The translations under genes were made by a program, and so were the position numbers. This document shows, one piece after another, positions 62,594 through 64,000 of a DNA stretch of 64,000 nt; the stretch's first letter is position 1, and every line of letters begins with the position of its first letter. This DNA comes from JAHQVI01 sp963749875 (GTDB taxonomy: Bacteria > Pseudomonadota > Alphaproteobacteria > Rhizobiales > Rhodomicrobiaceae), in assembly GCA_963749875.1 (NCBI GenBank), contig CAVVOX010000007.1:183304-247303 (forward strand), written 5' to 3'. The notes under the pieces are model-generated. The model saw nothing but the letters and a program-made list of their open reading frames with translations. It did no database searches and was not told the origin of the DNA.

Positions 62594-63048
62594 GTCCATT
62601 GAACGCATGCTCGAACGGCGGCTGACGCCCAGTGCTTTCAGTGTGGAAGGCTCCTTGGCGCTTGAGTCACTCATTGACGAGCTGGCCGGAGAAAGTCGCG
62701 GCGACTTCGCCGAAGTGGGGACGGTACCTGCTCGGTGCGGCAGCGGCAGCTCTGGTGATGTTCGCGGCGATCGCGGTGTCGATCCCATCGGGAGAAGTCG
62801 CGCCGGTCGTGGCGATGGAGGGCCTTTTTGCGGAGCCTTTGAATGTGGTGCTGCTCGAGGACATGGAAGGTGTGGTTTCCGCAGAGGAAAACGAAGCGTT
62901 GGTGACCGATGCTGACGGGACCTTGCATCGTGCTTGGCACGTTCAGGTGGTCAGCGAAGAGCGCTTTCATGATGAGCAGTCCGGTCAAGAAGTCCGGGTC
63001 GTTCATCCGCGTGATGAGCTGGTGCTGATGCCGGTAACCTCTTTTTGA
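62580..63048 (+). pseudogene. Membrane protein next to the sigma factor, frameshifted
   Basis: Starts METPESIERMLERRLTPSAF in one frame, up to about DELAGE; from about 62,690-62,715 the protein continues in another frame as KVAATSPKWGRYLLGAAAAA with a hydrophobic segment (LVMFAAIAVSIP), then VVLLEDMEGVVSAEENEALV, TDADGTLHRAWHVQVVSEER and HPRDELVLMPVTSF. One indel would give about 155 residues: cytoplasmic head, one membrane helix, outer domain. Overlap with the ECF gene suggests an anti-sigma or helper role, but no anti-sigma domain was recognised. Confidence 0.65.
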
Positions 63049-63058
63049 AGATGTCGGA

Positions 63059-63838
63059 ATGCGAGCGATTCTTCCGTGGCTCCTCATGCCGCTTCTTGTT
63101 CTGCCGCTGGCCGCCGATGAGGAGGCGGGAAAGAAATCGTTGGTCTTGCCTGTTTTGCCAGGAACGGCCGTGGGTTGCGGGCTCGATCCCTTGGGTCGGA
63201 TTGGTGGTTGCCAATCTGGATGAAAGCATGCGGGCCCAGGTTCCCGAGGTGCCGGAGGGAGTGGGATTTCTCATCGAACTCGGTGGCCTTGGGTGGTCCG
63301 GCGTCCAAGTGCGGGATTGCAGCGCTACGACGTTCTGTGGAAATTCGAAGACCAGATGCTGGTCAATGAGGCGCAGTTCGCGACCTTGCTGAAACTTCAG
63401 AAAGGCCGGAGATGAGGTGAAATTGTCGGTGGTGCGATGTGGGAGAGTAGCTCGAGCTCGAGTTGGTATTGGGCGAAGCTCCTGAGGATCCGAAGTTGGC
63501 AAGGATTTCGCCCTCGGATCTGCCTCTCATTCCGACCGGGGTCGGCGGGCATGCCGCAGGTCAGGGTCATGCCGCAGGAGCGTGACTGCAGAAATCACCC
63601 GCGCCGATGGGAGCTCGGCCAAGCTGTTTTACAAAGGAGAAGAGGCTTGGGTGACCATTCAGGACGCGGATCATGAAGGTGATCTATGATGGCCCGGTAA
63701 GGGACGAGGGGAGTTCTGCGGTCCCTGACGACTGGGCGTGCATTCGATCGGGGCGATGTTTCGGAGTCTGTACAAGGCAAATAATCCGGATTGGGGCCCC
63801 GCGCCGGCCCCGTCCACGGGTGGTGATCCCGCTGAATA
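63059..63838 (+). pseudogene. Exported PDZ-like protein, frameshifted
   Basis: From ATG 63059 a signal peptide is read (MRAILPWLLMPLLVLPLAA), then LVLPVLPGTAVGCGLDPLG. Further on, in other frames: VVANLDESMRAQVPEVPEGV and GFLIE, then AGLQRYDVLWKFEDQMLVNE with AQFATLLKLQKAGDEVKLSV, a PDZ-like ligand groove and helix; then LELVLGEAPEDPKLA, ITRADGSSAKLFYKGEEAWV, KVIYDGPVRDEGSSAV and an end NNPDWGPAPAPSTGGDPAE. At least four frame changes. With the sigma factor and membrane protein it looks like an envelope stress set. Confidence 0.6.
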
Positions 63839-63924
63839 AGGCGAGCGCTTGAAGTTGATCAGTGGAAAAACGACCGGATGGGCCTTGCGTTTTTTCGCGG
63901 TCGTTCGCAATTTCCCCGTCGCGA

Positions 63925-64000
63925 TGCATCCAGACCTGCAAAAACTGCTTGAAGCAGAGAGAATCAATGAAGCCGTAGCCGAACGTCTGGACAATACATG
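63925..64000 (+). CDS. Start of a gene cut by the window end
   Basis: ATG at 63925 opens MHPDLQKLLEAERINEAVAE and RLDNT before the window ends. The MHPDLxKLLxAxRI..AVAERLD pattern recalls the N-terminus of verrucomicrobial GreA/GreB-like elongation proteins; with 25 residues this is a weak assignment. The gap from 63,839 shows nothing else. Confidence 0.4.

Overview
Most of the window (about 1-58,850) reads as the chromosome of an alphaproteobacterium of the order Hyphomicrobiales (Rhizobiales). The evidence is protein family content and gene order: DUF4170 / DUF374 acyltransferase / waaA / lpxK, DUF2093-xseA divergent from purD, livHMGF with a small membrane gene and livK, and an alphaproteobacterial RpoH-type promoter before dnaK. 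The last 5 kb (about 58,850-64,000) looks like a different organism, probably a verrucomicrobium. The change falls inside a truncated alkB gene, so it is either a chimeric assembly or a transfer breakpoint.

Layout. 0.1-3.3 kb: cutA, nadK, a MaoC hydratase with a CoA-ester lyase, and a nitroreductase. 3.4-6.5 kb: two exported proteins that share a beta-rich repeat, one with a VWA domain. 6.8-15.3 kb: pentapeptide-repeat membrane protein, uvrA with a foreign tail read from a decayed parA, small membrane and secreted proteins, DUF502, a patatin lipase, and an internally deleted 3-hydroxybutyrate dehydrogenase. 15.5-26 kb: a lipid block with a FabF-like synthase, an ACP that lacks its phosphopantetheine serine, acyl-CoA ligase plus MerR regulator, and fadA-fadB-fadE (fadE frameshifted). 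26.5-32.2 kb: a branched-chain amino acid ABC transporter operon closed by a terminator. 32-48.5 kb: peptidase, PcfJ-like protein, rsmE, ubiA, cysQ, the lipid A/Kdo genes (waaA frameshifted and fused to its upstream gene), msrB/msrA (msrA frameshifted), xseA, purD, two hydrolases and a metallophosphoesterase. 48.7-58.8 kb: mepA, a Cache-type sensor protein overlapping a hybrid histidine kinase, pyrF, flavin reductase, dnaJ-fkbM-dnaK and an alkB fragment. 58.9-64 kb: a GH63-like glucosidase broken by many frameshifts, an ECF sigma factor, a membrane protein, a PDZ-like exported protein and the start of another gene.

The most interesting signal is a dispersed family of palindromic repeats (modules A and B, seven module copies at four places). 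One A-B-A composite is inserted in frame in the Cache-type sensor gene and adds 63 residues; another copy supplies the dnaJ stop codon and probably its terminator. This resembles the in-frame palindromic elements of Rickettsia but was found here in a Hyphomicrobiales-like genome. At least four further classes of palindromic intergenic repeat are present.

The metabolic genes fit together: liv uptake, fatty acid activation and beta-oxidation feed acyl-CoA metabolism, with the MerR regulator as likely controller. Single-base frameshifts in fadE, waaA and msrA could be sequencing errors, so those genes may be intact in the living cell.
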